This document shows, piece by piece, positions 26,201-39,135 of a stretch of 64,000 bases of DNA (position 1 is its first letter; the number at the start of each line of letters is the position of its first letter). The notes under the pieces were generated by a model. The model was not told the origin of the DNA. It did no database searches and saw only the letters and a list, made by a program, of their open reading frames with translations. The position numbers were made by a program, and so were the translations under genes. The stretch is from Mytilisepta virgata (Eukaryota; Mollusca; Bivalvia; Mytilida; Mytilidae): positions 96,448,513-96,512,512 of the forward strand of contig CM051521.1 of NCBI GenBank assembly GCA_028015205.1. Direction: 5' to 3'.

Positions 26201-29200
26201 AATTTATAAAACTGATTTTAAAGCCTGGTCTCTGAACCAAACTTAAATTTGGGTTTATTTATATTAGTATAATAAATATGTTGTAAATTCTTAGTTTGTT
26301 TTCATATTAGGTTTATCTTAATAAGGAATATGTACATGTATTAGCTGTCATTAATGATTCAGTCATTAATATGTTATAATGTCTGTTACTAATACTTATG
26401 CGTATAATATTTGGTCTCCAAATTTGCTTTATATGTATTTGTATGTCTTTGTCACAAACTATATGTTTATGTTTAATGACAAATAAAAGTTCACATTAAT
26501 AATTATTAGATAATGAACATGGCATTGGACAATTTGATATACCTGTATAATTTATCTTTTCGACAATATATCATTACTCAGTGCAATGTTGGATGTATTA
26601 CACCTTTATTCTGTGGCAAAACTATAAAAAAATCAATTTTCATGTCTTAAAGTGATTTTGCTCTAATTTTGACAGGTATAAATATTGCACTGCTTGCTTG
26701 TTGGTGAATATTTGTATACTGACTCAGCAGCTCATTTGGCATTAAATATGATGTTTTTGTTACAATAGTAAAACATGGTTGATTGACTGACTATTAAACA
26801 AGGTAAATCATAGATCATTTTTGATAACCCCTTTGATATGGACAGTTACTGACATCTTCATCTTTTGTGTGACAGGTATTTATCAGGTGTCAATTAGGTT
26901 ATCAGGTATACTTGGACAATATTAACCTATACAGGTGTGCAGTATCTATCCATCTTTCCCAGCAACCTTGAATTTAATTTATCTTATCTCAAACTTCTTT
27001 AATTACCCATTCTTTGTGTGTAATCATCCACAAGGATTTAAATTAACTGTAAATTACATCATGGTGACTTATACCTATAATGCTGATTGATTTTTTATAA
27101 TAGTTATATATTAGAATTCATAAATTTTCTGATAAACTGTGAAATATTTCTTAAATGTGTGATAAATTCTCATAGATAATATAATTTATTTTTAGAGAGA
27201 AAAAAATGTTTGCAGTTCATTCCAGTTTATGAATTGCCCATCATTCAAAAAATCAGACTAAGGTTGAATTCCAAATGTTTTCATCTCCAACAAACCTATT
27301 CCTATTAAAGCTTGTAAAAAAATTCCAAGTATTATTTTAGCGGGCATTATCAGGAAAGAAAGCAATCGGGCATCTGAGATTTAGTGATACCAAAAATTTT
27401 TAATTCAAATACAGCTTATTTTGCTCATGATCCCAGCATTTTACATTTTTTAATTGTGACACATACATATCAATGATATGAAGAGAACTATTAGTCCTAC
27501 ACTTAAACTGCTATCACTGTATAAAACCTTTGTAAAACTATTAAGATAGTGCAGGATGGTTGTTTGGCATTTGTTAATGAAGAAAGAATTTCAAGAAGGA
27601 CCTGGACCATTTAGTCCTGATAATTGTAGACAAATTGTCAAAACTTGGGGATTTAAAAGATTTTAGAACATTTGTGAAGTAAAATTACCCTGTCAGGGTG
27701 ACACCGTTATTTGTACCTCAGAAGATAATATTTAGGCCACCTGGACTCTGACCAGAAATATTTGATTGCTTGTGATGAATATTCAAATTTGATGTTTACC
27801 AGAGTGTATGGTTTATATGTTTTATTGAATAACATATCATAATTATACAGTTATAGTCAGATAAATGTATGTTAATGAAAATCAGGGAGGTCTTCCAAGC
27901 TGTGACCGTGTGATGAATTTGTTTTCTGTTTCTATGGGAAAGCATTGGCAAAATTGAGCAATGTGTAGTTTAAACTTGTGATTTATTCAAAGTGGTAAAG
28001 ACTTGGGTTAGGTGGTTGTTTGAAAAAATTCTCTATTTTGTCAATGATACATGCAAATCTGCTTTTAAAAAATCATAATTCTCCCCAAAATCTTTTAAGT
28101 AGACATTTCTGATGAATTTTTTTATATGCAAACATTGTGTTGCCTTACTTTGAATCAGATCAACACTTTAAGTTTTAGTTTACCTTATTGTGTACTCTGA
28201 AGATTCCTTGCAGTGGACATAAAGTGTAAACAAAATGATGATTAAGAGTGCACAACATATGTTCACCTAAATTGTAATAGCAAAAGCAGGAATTCTGAGC
28301 AGTTGTATAAATCTATAAACTAAAGCTGACATTCATTGTAAACTATATCTGTTAGGTTAGTAAGTTTACTTAGTAAAGTTTCTGAGGGTCGAGTATGTTT
28401 TCCTTATTCCTAGCCTAATTGTTTTAGAAAACATTCCTCGAACATATTGAAAATTGATGTAGAACGCAAGTTTTTGCAGTGGAAGGTTTCTGAATACTTT
28501 GATTACACTATGTAAATCAAATAGCGGTTTCAGATGCCTTAATTCTTTGTAGTTCTTTTTCCCATTGGACTCGGTAATTGCTGTATTTCAGTAAAGCATG
28601 ATAAGTCGTGCCTTGGGATTATCGGGAGACAGAAAGGTTCTGTTTTTACCATCGGTAGAAATGTCTGCCTACATTTTCCGTACTATATTCACAATTATCT
28701 CACTTATTTGTCAGAAAATATTGTGTAAATTTGATATTAAATAACAGATACTACTATAAGATGTTTGGAATTTCCTTCTTTCGATAATTTAGTGCTTGAT
28801 ATCTTATGTCACTCAGTCTATTGGGAATCATTTTATTTTTTACAGTTATGGTAGTATGGAACTAACAATTTATCATGTAATGCTATGAGAATATCTTTCT
28901 GTTAGTTTTCATGTATTAAGAGTTCAGAAGAATTGTTGTTCAATATGTAATCAACTGAGATGTTTTTTTTGGAAATGATTGAGGGGACAATGCTATACTA
29001 CTAATCTGCGCAGTAGGCTAACACGAGTTAAAACTCCCTGTAAGTTTTCTAGATGGTCTGGAGATTTTTTGACAGTTCAGTCCCTTCCATTCAGGGGATA
29101 AGTAACATGGGTAAAAACTCTGAGGGACTGAAAAGGAAGTTCTGTGTAATAATTTTGCTTGAGAAATAATAGTTCTAATTGACCTATTACTACCCAGACT

Positions 29201-32200
29201 GACACTGAATTTAAAAATCAAATATGCATCTTGACAAGTTCGCTGTAGGGATTCCTTGTTTTCTAAGGATCCTTTATTAAGGCATAATATCTGCATGATT
29301 GGAGGGTTAGATATTTTGGGCTAACTGAAGAATGATACAGCAAAATGAAGATGTCTGATTACAATTTAAATTAAAAACAATATAAGATTTTGACAACTTG
29401 ACAATTAATGAAAGACTGACACACATGGTATTTACGTAACATTTACATGAACAAGCCGTGTCAAAAGTTGTGTTTATAAAATCTCAAGTTCCGGTACATA
29501 AGACTTTTTAAAAATCTTTTTTCAAATTGAAAGAAGACAAAATGAATAGGTTTAATAACAACAGGTCAGAAGGCCAAAACAAATCTAAAAACAGTTGATG
29601 ATGTGTTACAAATATTCAGTGATTTTCATAAAAAGATTTAAATGTTGAGGGCTTTAGGACAGAGATAGGGGGTAGATACCAATGACTTTACAAACAAATG
29701 ATGCAGCAATGTTGCTATTAGGGAATGTCTTTGAAGTTAGTATGGTTAATTTAAGCAGATTTACATACTGAAATATATTTGAAGTCGGATGGCAGTCAAA
29801 CTTATCTTAAATGAAAAACATGTGCTTTAATATCAGTTTGATATACAAATTATTCGCCCAGAACATATCGGAGAACATTTACAATGGGTATATTATAGCG
29901 AAGAATGATAAATCATCTTCACAAATATATACACCTTGTTAACTTGTTATTTGTTAAATGGATTGGTAATCTTTAATGGAAAAAGAGAATTTTTTTGGAA
30001 TAATTTGCTTTAACATGTATATATTATACAGATGTTCAAGTACATGCAGCTTATTTAGCTATAAAGCAGATTAATTAAAAAGTAAACAACTCCTTAGACT
30101 GTACTTTGGTTTGTAGTCATTGTGTGTATAAATCTGCATCCTTTTTATATCTTTTACTTCTTTTTCTGATGAAGTGTGTCTGAAAGAAAAGACAAGAACC
30201 CAAACAAATTCTTCATTATTGAAACATTGTTGCTCCTCAGGATTCCATGTTTTCCTGTCAAATTTTGACAAACTGCCATTATTTTAATATGTTTCCACAG
30301 TGTAGTGAAACTTGCTCTAAGTTGGACTAAATTGAGTTTCCTTGTACACATAACAAATGTTTCCAATTTACACAATAGGTACATGACAGTAGAACATAAT
30401 ATTGAATTGTTGATGTAAACATTCCATAAATGAAAATGAAAAAGTTGTACATGAAGTCAGAGGAATTTAGAGCAATAAAAATGAATCCTTGACCTGATAT
30501 AGGGATCTTCTTGTATGCACTAAGCTTGCTGGAGATTGCAGGTTAAACCAAAGACAAGGGCAAACTATTTCTGTTCTTAAAATGACAGTGTTATACTGTT
30601 TGAAAAAGGAGGCCACAGATCTTTCAACCCATTGGCAGCTGTCATGTCCCAGCTATCATCCTGAAGAAACTTTTTTTTCAACATAACATTTGATTTAATG
30701 GTCTGCTGACAATCATCTAAATACAAGGTTACCCACAATTCCATCCTGCTGAGAGATATCTTATTCTTCAAAGCAGCCATTTTATCTACCCATGTCAACA
30801 TATTTGGATAAGAAAAAATCTTAATGTTTTTTTTATATTTCATATTTAAATAATGTAATTTACACTCAAATTACCTGTCAGAAAAGATCGTTTATATAGG
30901 TAAATATAGTAAGATTTTCATTTAACACTAGGCTGATGTTTTTCAGAACTGAGTGATAAGCTTGATAAAGGGGTATATATATTTAACTAATTGAAGGGGA
31001 AATAGGAAAAATTGATAGCCCTCATTAGCAACATTTTAAGATATGATTGATATGTGAGGGATGGATGTAATGTAATGGATGTTGTGTTTGTTGAAAGTAT
31101 ACTATAATTTTTCTTCTCTGAGGAAAGGGATCAACATGAATATAACTTGTATTAATAACAATTAAGCAGAAATATGAATTGATATTATGTAAATTATTTC
31201 AAACAGATTAGACCAGAAATGAAACTTCAAACTTAAAATTCATCAGCTTATGTATACTTGCTTATGCATATGTATACTTGAAAGTACTTGGCAAAACATT
31301 TGGTTACTGTTCAGGTAATGGAAAATACCATTGCACTAACAAACAATTAGATTTAATACAGAGTTTTTTTAATAAGATTTTTATGTTTCTGAACATAATG
31401 GATGGAAAAATAACGTGCATAGCATTACATATTTTGAATGGCATTTTTGGAGGTTGCAAACTATATCTATATTAATATATATACTTCAAAATATGAAAGG
31501 TGTTTAGAATATTATCAGCATTAAAAATCTAGAAAGAAATTGGCAAGGACATAAAATAAAATGGCTAGTGATTTGAAAAACAATTTTACCTGCGTGCAAG
31601 CTAAAATTTAAGTGGCTAATTTTAAAATATTTGTCCTTTGAATGTAAATTTTGATGTTATCTGTCCAAACACCTCTTTAACACAAAAGCGAAGTGGGTCA
31701 GACTTTTGTTCCCTGTACAAAGGTCGAGTAAAGTTCCGCCAAACTCATATTGACTCCTGACAGTAGATATGATCATATTATTGTTTTCAGTTCACAAGTT
31801 TGAAACTATTTGACAGGTACAAGTTTAATATAAGACAGGTCCATGACATATTAAAGAATTATATACATATTTCTTTTTGTCTTTGAAGTAATTAATACAC
31901 CAAGAATGTCTAAAAGGCATGATTTGTAATAATAACTATGTCAAAATGAATCTTTGTTTCACTTTATCAGAATTTTTAACGAAGTATGGGTTTTTTGTGG
32001 GTGTTTCTTTTCCTTTCAGTTCTTGCACATCTATTCATTCAACTAAGTTGCTAATGTTATCATGAAATATGGTACCTGAAATTAAAAATAGAAATGAAAG
32101 AAGACATGTGGTAACTGTGAATGAGAAAATATTACTGAAATAAAAACAAAAAGTACAAAAAATAAGTAATTTACCGTCAACAGAGGGTATATTTCCACAC

Positions 32201-35200
32201 TACCTAAACTGAATATTTCTGAAATAATAGTATTCTTTGGTATATATTAAAAACAAAAGGAAGTTACAGATGTTCCTGATTTGATGGAGGTACAGAGATA
32301 TATGATGGGGTTAGACCAAAACCCTGACTTCCTTTTTAAGTAAAAAAAAACATCTTTTAATCAAAATGTGAAAAGTTTGGAAAATACTGTCCATAAGGAA
32401 CCTTAACGTATTGTTTTGTATGGTGTTCATGACACAAGTTCAAAGGGTTTACTTAATTCCGCTGGTATAACTGGCATAAAAATATTTACAATCATGCAGG
32501 TAATCTTTATATTACCAGGATGATACCAAACGATTTTGAAGTGTCCATATTGTTCTTCATTGATTTAGAGTGATTAGGGTAAATTTATGACTCCATTATT
32601 GACTAATTTTATTAGTAATAAATAGAGAGGTCCATAAATTTTTGTCATTAAACATAAAGTAAATAAAGGCCAACTTAATGTAACATATTAAAATCTAATA
32701 TCATAGGACAAAACCTCTTATATTAGTCTCTATTATACCACATTTTAGATAGGAGTTTATTTCTGTTAAAATGGAGTTTTTTACGAGTTTATGACAAATT
32801 GCACCTGAACAAATACAATGGTATATGATTATCAACTAAAGTAGAATTTATGATTTTCGTGTTCATAACAATTATTACGTTTCCTGAATATTTATGAATG
32901 ATTTTGAATGGATTAACCAATGATTTAAAACATTTCAGTTTTTAAAATATCATATTTTAAAATATTTTTATATTTTCTCATATTTTACGGGGTCGAACAA
33001 GAACAAGGGCAATCTGATATTTGGTCAACTCATTAACGTAGGCTGTTGACAGAAACCTTTGAGGATTGTTCCAGTCGATATTGATCGGATATATGACGAG
33101 TTTATATTGTGCTTGGTATAAATTAAAGTGCCAGACATTGGCTAGTATGTATGTAATTGTGGTATAATTAATATCTTGATACCCCCAACAAAATAAGGCA
33201 TTATCTCATGATCTAACAAACACCTGGTTGACCATGGTTATCTTCCGGATCTCTACAGAAACAATACTCACTTAAATCATAATGTGGATTTTTGAAAAAA
33301 ATTCCTAAGTACAGTTTAGACCAAGTTAACTTGATTGATATCTGCAGTTTTAAATCAAATGAATAAAAGATTGTTAATTTACATATTTATTTTTATTTAA
33401 ACAGTATTTTCCCAAAGGGACATAACTCATTTATTGTTAATTTTTTTTTCACATTTTACTACTTTGAAGAACCCATTAAAAATAAATGGAATTCAATGAA
33501 GGAAAGTATATGGAGTTGTGAAAATGACATTAATTATTTATTAAAATTTGTGAAACAAAAGAAAAAGCTGGATATATTGATTATTTCATCTGATGATATT
33601 GGTTTTACAATGATTTACTACGGTCATTTAGGATATAAATGAAAAGTTTTTGATGCTAATGTGGTAATTAATGAGTAATATTGTGTCAAGGGTATAATTA
33701 ATTTGCTACCTTCACATGGAAATTAAACATTAGAAATTGACTGAGATTAAAAGGAATAATTTCAGTAGCCAACTGTGGATCAAAAAGTCATTACGGCGCT
33801 AGTTACTAGCAGTAGGATATGAAAATGTTAGAGAAATTTAAGGAAATTGAATTGTGTCCTACGAAATTAATAAGTTATACAAATATTTATTTTGTTGTCT
33901 ATAAATATATAAAACAAGAAAAAACTTATATCAGTAATCTGTTACGTATACATACATGCATTGATAACATAGTTTTAGGTTCATATTTTTGGTAAAATAT
34001 GAAATTCATGTCATATTTTAATTCATGTCATATTTTTATCTGTCTTTGTTTAAATCAAGTGTAACCATAATATCTACCTGAAATAAAACCTTTTGAATAT
34101 CAGATCAGTTTCATTTGCCTCATCTTGTCCAACTGTAAAACAGAGATTTTTAGCACACAAACTGAACAGAATAGATCTAAAACTGACATACCAGCTAGAT
34201 TTATATTGCTATAAATTCCTGTCTCAGTGGTACCTCATTGTTGTGTCTGTCTCATACCTTTATTTTGTTTTCACATTTTGGACATGACAAGTTTATTGCT
34301 AACCATACATTATTTTTAATGGAAATCTCTTTTATGACTGTCTTATTTTTGGTAACAGTTGGATGCATCAAAATTTCTTATTTTCTTTTTTAAAGTAGAG
34401 TAATCTTCTCAAGTATAGAAAAATAAAGAAAATGGTATGTGCCAGATTGAGACAATATGCAATTAATTATTATAGTAGTAATTATCTTAAAAGTCTAGTT
34501 AATATGAATTGAGCCAAAAAAGGTATTTTTTATGAAAATGGCAGTGACCTTTAAAATTTATATTCCTGTGAAGAAAACATCTGCTCTGTATAAATTCCAC
34601 AGAACTAAATTTATAAACAAGAAGTTTTTTTATAGCCGACTCTGCCAAACAGTAACATTGACTGGGTAGTATATCTATTGAAAGTGTTGAAATACGAATG
34701 AAACAGATGATTTGGCCGCCATGGTGGAAATTTGCTGAGAGAAATTTGATCATGTTTTTTTCACAACTCTGGCACTTTCCTCTTTACTTTTGTAGTGATT
34801 TAATAAATCATTAATTTTTCATCATGCAGATCATTTTTCTGAAAGGCACATGTTACAAATGTTAATTTAGATGCAGAAACAAGATGGGAACAACAATTAG
34901 GGCTTAAACCAAAGCTCTATCATTTTTTGAGATCAGATAGTTTTAAATCATTGATGACAAAGGTAGATAACTCTCTCCGTTTGATGACATTTGAAGAGAT
35001 AGTCAGTCATCTGTTACATGATAGTACTAAAACATCTGCTGAACTTGAAATCTTTGCCAAAATTTTTTATATTTTTGAATTCTTGATTAAAGTGCAAACA
35101 TGAGAAAAAGAAATGAAAATATTTTATGAGTTTGAACCCTATTAGAAAATGTAAACCTGCCTATGTATAATAGCATTAATAATTGAAGAGAAAACGGAAC

Positions 35201-37513
35201 TTGTATAAGTATCAAGAAAAGAGGTCCCATTGTGTAGACATATAATGATCTTAACAGAAACCTATGTGGGGGATAACTGTTTACAGCCCTTGATTTTAAG
35301 TTGACCATCCACTCTTTAATTGTATTTTTTGATAAATCTTTTTGGTTGGTGATATATAGATGATTGATATTCCTACAGAGACAACTTGGTTAAAAATTGG
35401 ATTCTTTTATTGCTGTAACAGATGATCATTTGTATATGACACAAGGGGCATGTGAATATCATTAACCTGCCAATAGTATTTTGGTCAGAGGTTAAACCAA
35501 CTGGAAAAGTATTTCATTAGAAATATCTTGTGAATGGAATTTCTTCCACATATCCAGTCATTATCAGGAAGTTAGTCCACCTCAAATTTCATAACATTCT
35601 TTTCTCCCAGAAAACCACCAAACCAGCTACTCTCATGGTTGATCATGGTTTGTAGGAACATGGTAGTAGTTGCAGGAATAGGGTTAACAAGGGATAATTA
35701 GTTGTTGAAGTATTATGTAACATGTTGTTATCGTGCTGTTCAATGCTAAAACTAGAAAATTTTAAGTTTGTTAAACACTAGCTATAAAAGTGTTTCCTGT
35801 ACTGTTCAAGATTCATTAATTTAAACTTGCTGATCCATTTAAAGTTATCAAGAAAATGACATGAAGCAGATGGTACAAACACAGTCAAAATATCTGTGCA
35901 ACAAATTGCATTACATATTTTAACTGTTTTGTAGGAAGAACTATTGGTAGCTCAAAATAACTCTTTTATTGAAGAATTATCTAAACATTTGATTTACTGT
36001 TTCGTTCACTATTCTAAAAAACATTGGCATTTTAAATGACTGTATTGCTCAGTTTTCATAAAATTAAATATTGACAGTTTTGAATGATTTTTTCTCATGC
36101 TAAGTATGTTTAAAGCTTAAAATAGACGCAGACTTTCCTTATCATGGAATCTCAATGCAGCTGTGGGATACACAGAATATGCTATAAAGACATGATAAAT
36201 GGTTTTCTGCAAGGTGAAGCAAGCTGCTTCAAACAACCTCACAGGCCATAAACAATCTCCATGGGGGAAATGATACAAACTTTTAAACTAATAAATTACT
36301 AATTTGTTTTCCAAAATCCATTTTTTTTTTATAATACTACTAAAAAAAAGTTTTGGTATGTCCACGTAATCTTTAGGTAGAAAAGTTGATACAGCAGACT
36401 TTTACATTAAGCAAAATTATGAAGTATGTTTTGATGTACTAAAATAAATATGTATGTATCTTATAATCATCCCCTATTAACTCATGGGGCACATTACATT
36501 TGAATTACAAAAACAAAAACAAATCTGATATCCTTGTGTTTTCTTTGGAATCAGAGAGCATGGTCGTCACAGAAGGATGACTGCTCCTCATTACAAATAC
36601 ATATGAGTGTGAGGAAGTGAAATCATCACACTATTGTGTAAATTTATCATTAGTTAAATTAACAATAAATAATATGTAGTTATTAAGCTTTGCCATCTGG
36701 TCCATATATAAACATTTGGGGTGTGAATTGGGAGGGTTTAGTTGTATTTGTTGATCCCACCCATTTAATTAAAATGTAATAGTATTGGAGTAATCAGTAT
36801 AACTAGTATATTTCCTACTTTTCTTCAAGATGGGTATCCAGTTTGGGGAAATAAGTATTATAAATAATGTGTTTCATATATCTGTGATATTCAGGTCATA
36901 TCATTGTGTAAATTTTAGTTTGGGAATAATTTAATGAATTTAGAATGCCCTGCATTTTCAAGTCAACTTTCAATGTCTGAAGGAAAGTTATCAGTTTCTA
37001 AGATTTGAGCCCCATCTCTCCCCTCTTTCTCAACTGACTGGACATTGATTTTGTTTGGCATTCTAGTACAATAAGTCTGTATAGATCCAGTGATATATAG
37101 TTTTGTGGTATGAGACGAAATGCCTGCTTTTGTTTTTATCATCAATTCTCTGGCAGTACACAAAGTTGGTTTGTGGAGAGATTAATTAGCAGTAAAGAAA
37201 ACATCTTTCATTTTGGTGAAGTGTTTCTAACAATTAGTCTAGTAGTTTTTTATCCAAAGATTCATCAATTTATCTCTTGTTCAGGGGAAGAAACATTATA
37301 ATCAGCAGTGTTAGCATTACAAAAACGTAATATTTTGTAATCCATCAAAAATGTAACTATTACATAAAATTATGATGATAAATAGCAAAAATTGATGTGA
37401 ACAGAAAACATACAAAGAATAAATTTTGGCAAATTTCATGTTTTGTTAAATAAGAAATTGCTCAAGTATTGTAATAGTACATGTATTGGATATTACAGCT
37501 ACATATAATAAAT

Positions 37514-37654
37514 GACAGTCTGCTTTTTGAATCCTTATTAATCAGTCTTCCTTCTTGACCGACAGTCTGCTTTTTGAATCCTTATTAATCAGTCTTCCTT
37601 CATGACCGACAGTCTGCTTTTTGAATCCCTATTAATTGGTCTTCCTTCGTGACG
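37514..37654. repeat. Three-copy 47-bp minisatellite upstream of Ig1 exon
   Basis: Copies are at 37514-37560, 37561-37607 and 37608-37654. Each starts GACAGTCTGCTTTTTGAATC. Copies 1 and 2 differ at one position. Copy 3 carries several substitutions. The array ends 218 bp before the exon 2 acceptor site. The 47-bp period is not a multiple of three and no coding is implied. Confidence 0.96.
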
Positions 37655-37872
37655 TAAACTCCATTTGAACATTTGGTTCGTGTAGTTTTCATATGTATAA
37701 ATTTATAGATGTATTTCAAGCAAAGTTAAATTTTTCAGGTAAAACAATAAGATCGAAGATCAAAATTTTATAGAAAACACACTGACAGACTTGGTCGAAT
37801 ATTTAAGAAAAAGATATAATTGTTTGATGTATTATGTACATGTATTTGTGAAATCTGTCTTTCTATTTTCAG

Positions 37873-38238
37873 ATATACAGATTCCACTTTTGCCAAATTC
37901 TGCTGATTCCAGAACTCCTATGTTTTTAGAAGAACCACAAAATCATTATTACATTGTGAAAAACCAACCAATTACCATCCAGTGTAAGGCTATATTTGTA
38001 GTACGAATAGGTTATAGGTGTTCAGGACAATGGCAGCTGCATGAACGGAAACGAGAAGAAATCGACCCCAAATCCGGAATCAAGATACTAATTTCCACAT
38101 TAGAAGTTACAAGAGAGGAAGTCAAAGAATATTATGGTGGTCAGGATTTCTGGTGTGAATGTCATGGCTACACAACACTAAAAACTTTCGAAGAACTTGG
38201 ACAGATTGTTAGCAGTAAAGGAACAGTGGAAGTTGCTT
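37873..38238 (+). CDS. unc5: unc5 exon 2: first immunoglobulin domain
   Basis: The exon has 366 nt and is phase 1 at both ends (residues 23-144). The acceptor is TTTTCAG at 37872 and the donor T|GTAAGT starts at 38239. It encodes the whole Ig1 domain. Cysteines at 60, 72, 117 and 119 reproduce the UNC5-specific pair of extra cysteines (C-x11-C and W-C-x-C). The segment FLEEPQNHYYIVKNQPITI ahead of the first cysteine and the GQDFWCECHGY stretch are close to vertebrate UNC5 Ig1. This domain contributes to FLRT and netrin binding in characterised UNC5 proteins. An open frame extends upstream through the polypyrimidine tract to an ATG at 37791, but that part reads as intron. Minisatellites lie within 300 bp on both sides. 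Confidence 0.96.
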
Positions 38239-38501
38239 GTAAGTATACGTAAATTTAGGAATTAATGCAATGTTTTTATTAATTGTGAAAAAAATCCCAA
38301 TAATTGAAACGTGGTAGTTATAATTTATTGCAAACCATACATATGTTGCATTAATTTATATTGTCTGTTGACGAAGATTCACAATATTAAATGCAGGCAA
38401 AACTTTCTGAATTTGCAGTAATTGTTCAGAACATTTTTTTTCATTCATTTATTACTTAAAACCTCTCTGGTTTTGATTTGTCATGGAGATTTTATTTCTT
38501 A

Positions 38502-38590
38502 AAGATACATGCTGAAGTATTGTTCCTCAAGATACATGCTGAAGTATTGTTCCTCAAGATACATGCTGAAGTATGTTCCTCAAGATACAG
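38502..38590. repeat. 27-bp minisatellite downstream of Ig1 exon
   Basis: The unit AAGATACATGCTGAAGTATT plus GTTCCTC is repeated at 38502-38528, 38529-38555 and 38556-38581 (the last lacks one T). A partial fourth start, AAGATACAG, is at 38582-38590. It begins 263 bp after exon 2. Confidence 0.95.
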
Positions 38591-38884
38591 TTCTCTGACA
38601 GGCTTCTGATTAATCTGTAAAATCTGTAGTTTATTTGTCAACCATTATGTTAAGAAAAACTGCAAAAAAATCTATCTATCAAATTAAAATACAGGTGGAA
38701 ACAATATGTCACTATTATGCAGACTGAACAACAGAATATGGTGTTCTATTTCAAGCAGATGGTTCAAATTTGTAAATATGGCAGTTTGCATTTAAAATAA
38801 TATTGTACAAGTATAATTACTTTTAAATCGACATAATTTGATTTTTTCTAAATTATCAAATATATATATCTTATAAACTACAAC

Positions 38885-39135
38885 TTTTATTGTAAAAGCA
38901 CGACTCCTTGTCTCCTATCATTCAGGATTGTAGGAAGTTTGTCCCGCCATTTGACTATTTAGGTAGATATGATTGCTATTGGCCATAAGGGGACACAATC
39001 TTGGGACGAGATCAAAATGATTGATTAATTTATCGTTCTCTGGACATTTCCTGGACATTTCGGCTCCCACGGTGGTATGTCCTGAAGGTGTATAAAGGTC
39101 ACATTGTCCGATCTTCCATGTAATTATCAATAATT
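38885..39135. promoter_or_regulatory. Candidate intronic cis-regulatory block
   Basis: The block is of higher complexity and higher G+C than the flanking intron. It contains overlapping TGATTGAT (39018-39025) and TGATTAAT (39022-39029), both fitting the PBX-HOX consensus TGATTNAT, and TAATTATT-type homeodomain sites close after it. GGACATTTC occurs twice about 12 bp apart near 39042-39062. No conserved protein frame is present. It may be an enhancer or just an old repeat. Confidence 0.25.

Larger units (their letters stand above)
7517..37872 (+). other. unc5: unc5 intron 1, about 30.4 kb
   Basis: The donor GTAAGC is at 7517 and the acceptor TTTTCAG ends at 37872. No coding exon with consistent phase and recognisable content was found inside. 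It contains a short TA microsatellite near 8052-8067, a 38/40-bp tandem duplication at 11017-11094, a paired ATTATGCAT motif at 18224-18270, a mussel-type repeat tail at 17226-17284, a CpG-rich pocket at about 18760-19625 and a three-copy 47-bp minisatellite at 37514-37654. CACCTG or CAGGTG E-box words recur across it, for example near 12886, 15053, 18713 and 26931. The remainder (roughly 20-36 kb) is low-complexity A/T-rich intron in which I see nothing specific. Alternative promoters or signal exons could be hidden here. Confidence 0.7.

Noticed and set aside
34093..34287. 64-codon frame with hydrophobic C-terminal part, considered as an exon or membrane segment
   Set aside because: It lies in intron 1, before Ig1, has no suitable splice sites in phase and no similarity to UNC5.
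37791..37872. Upstream extension of exon 2 with its own ATG and a hydrophobic stretch, as an alternative first exon
   Set aside because: The hydrophobic residues come from the polypyrimidine tract before a good acceptor, and the phase match to the signal exon at 7450 is a simpler explanation. An alternative start is not excluded.
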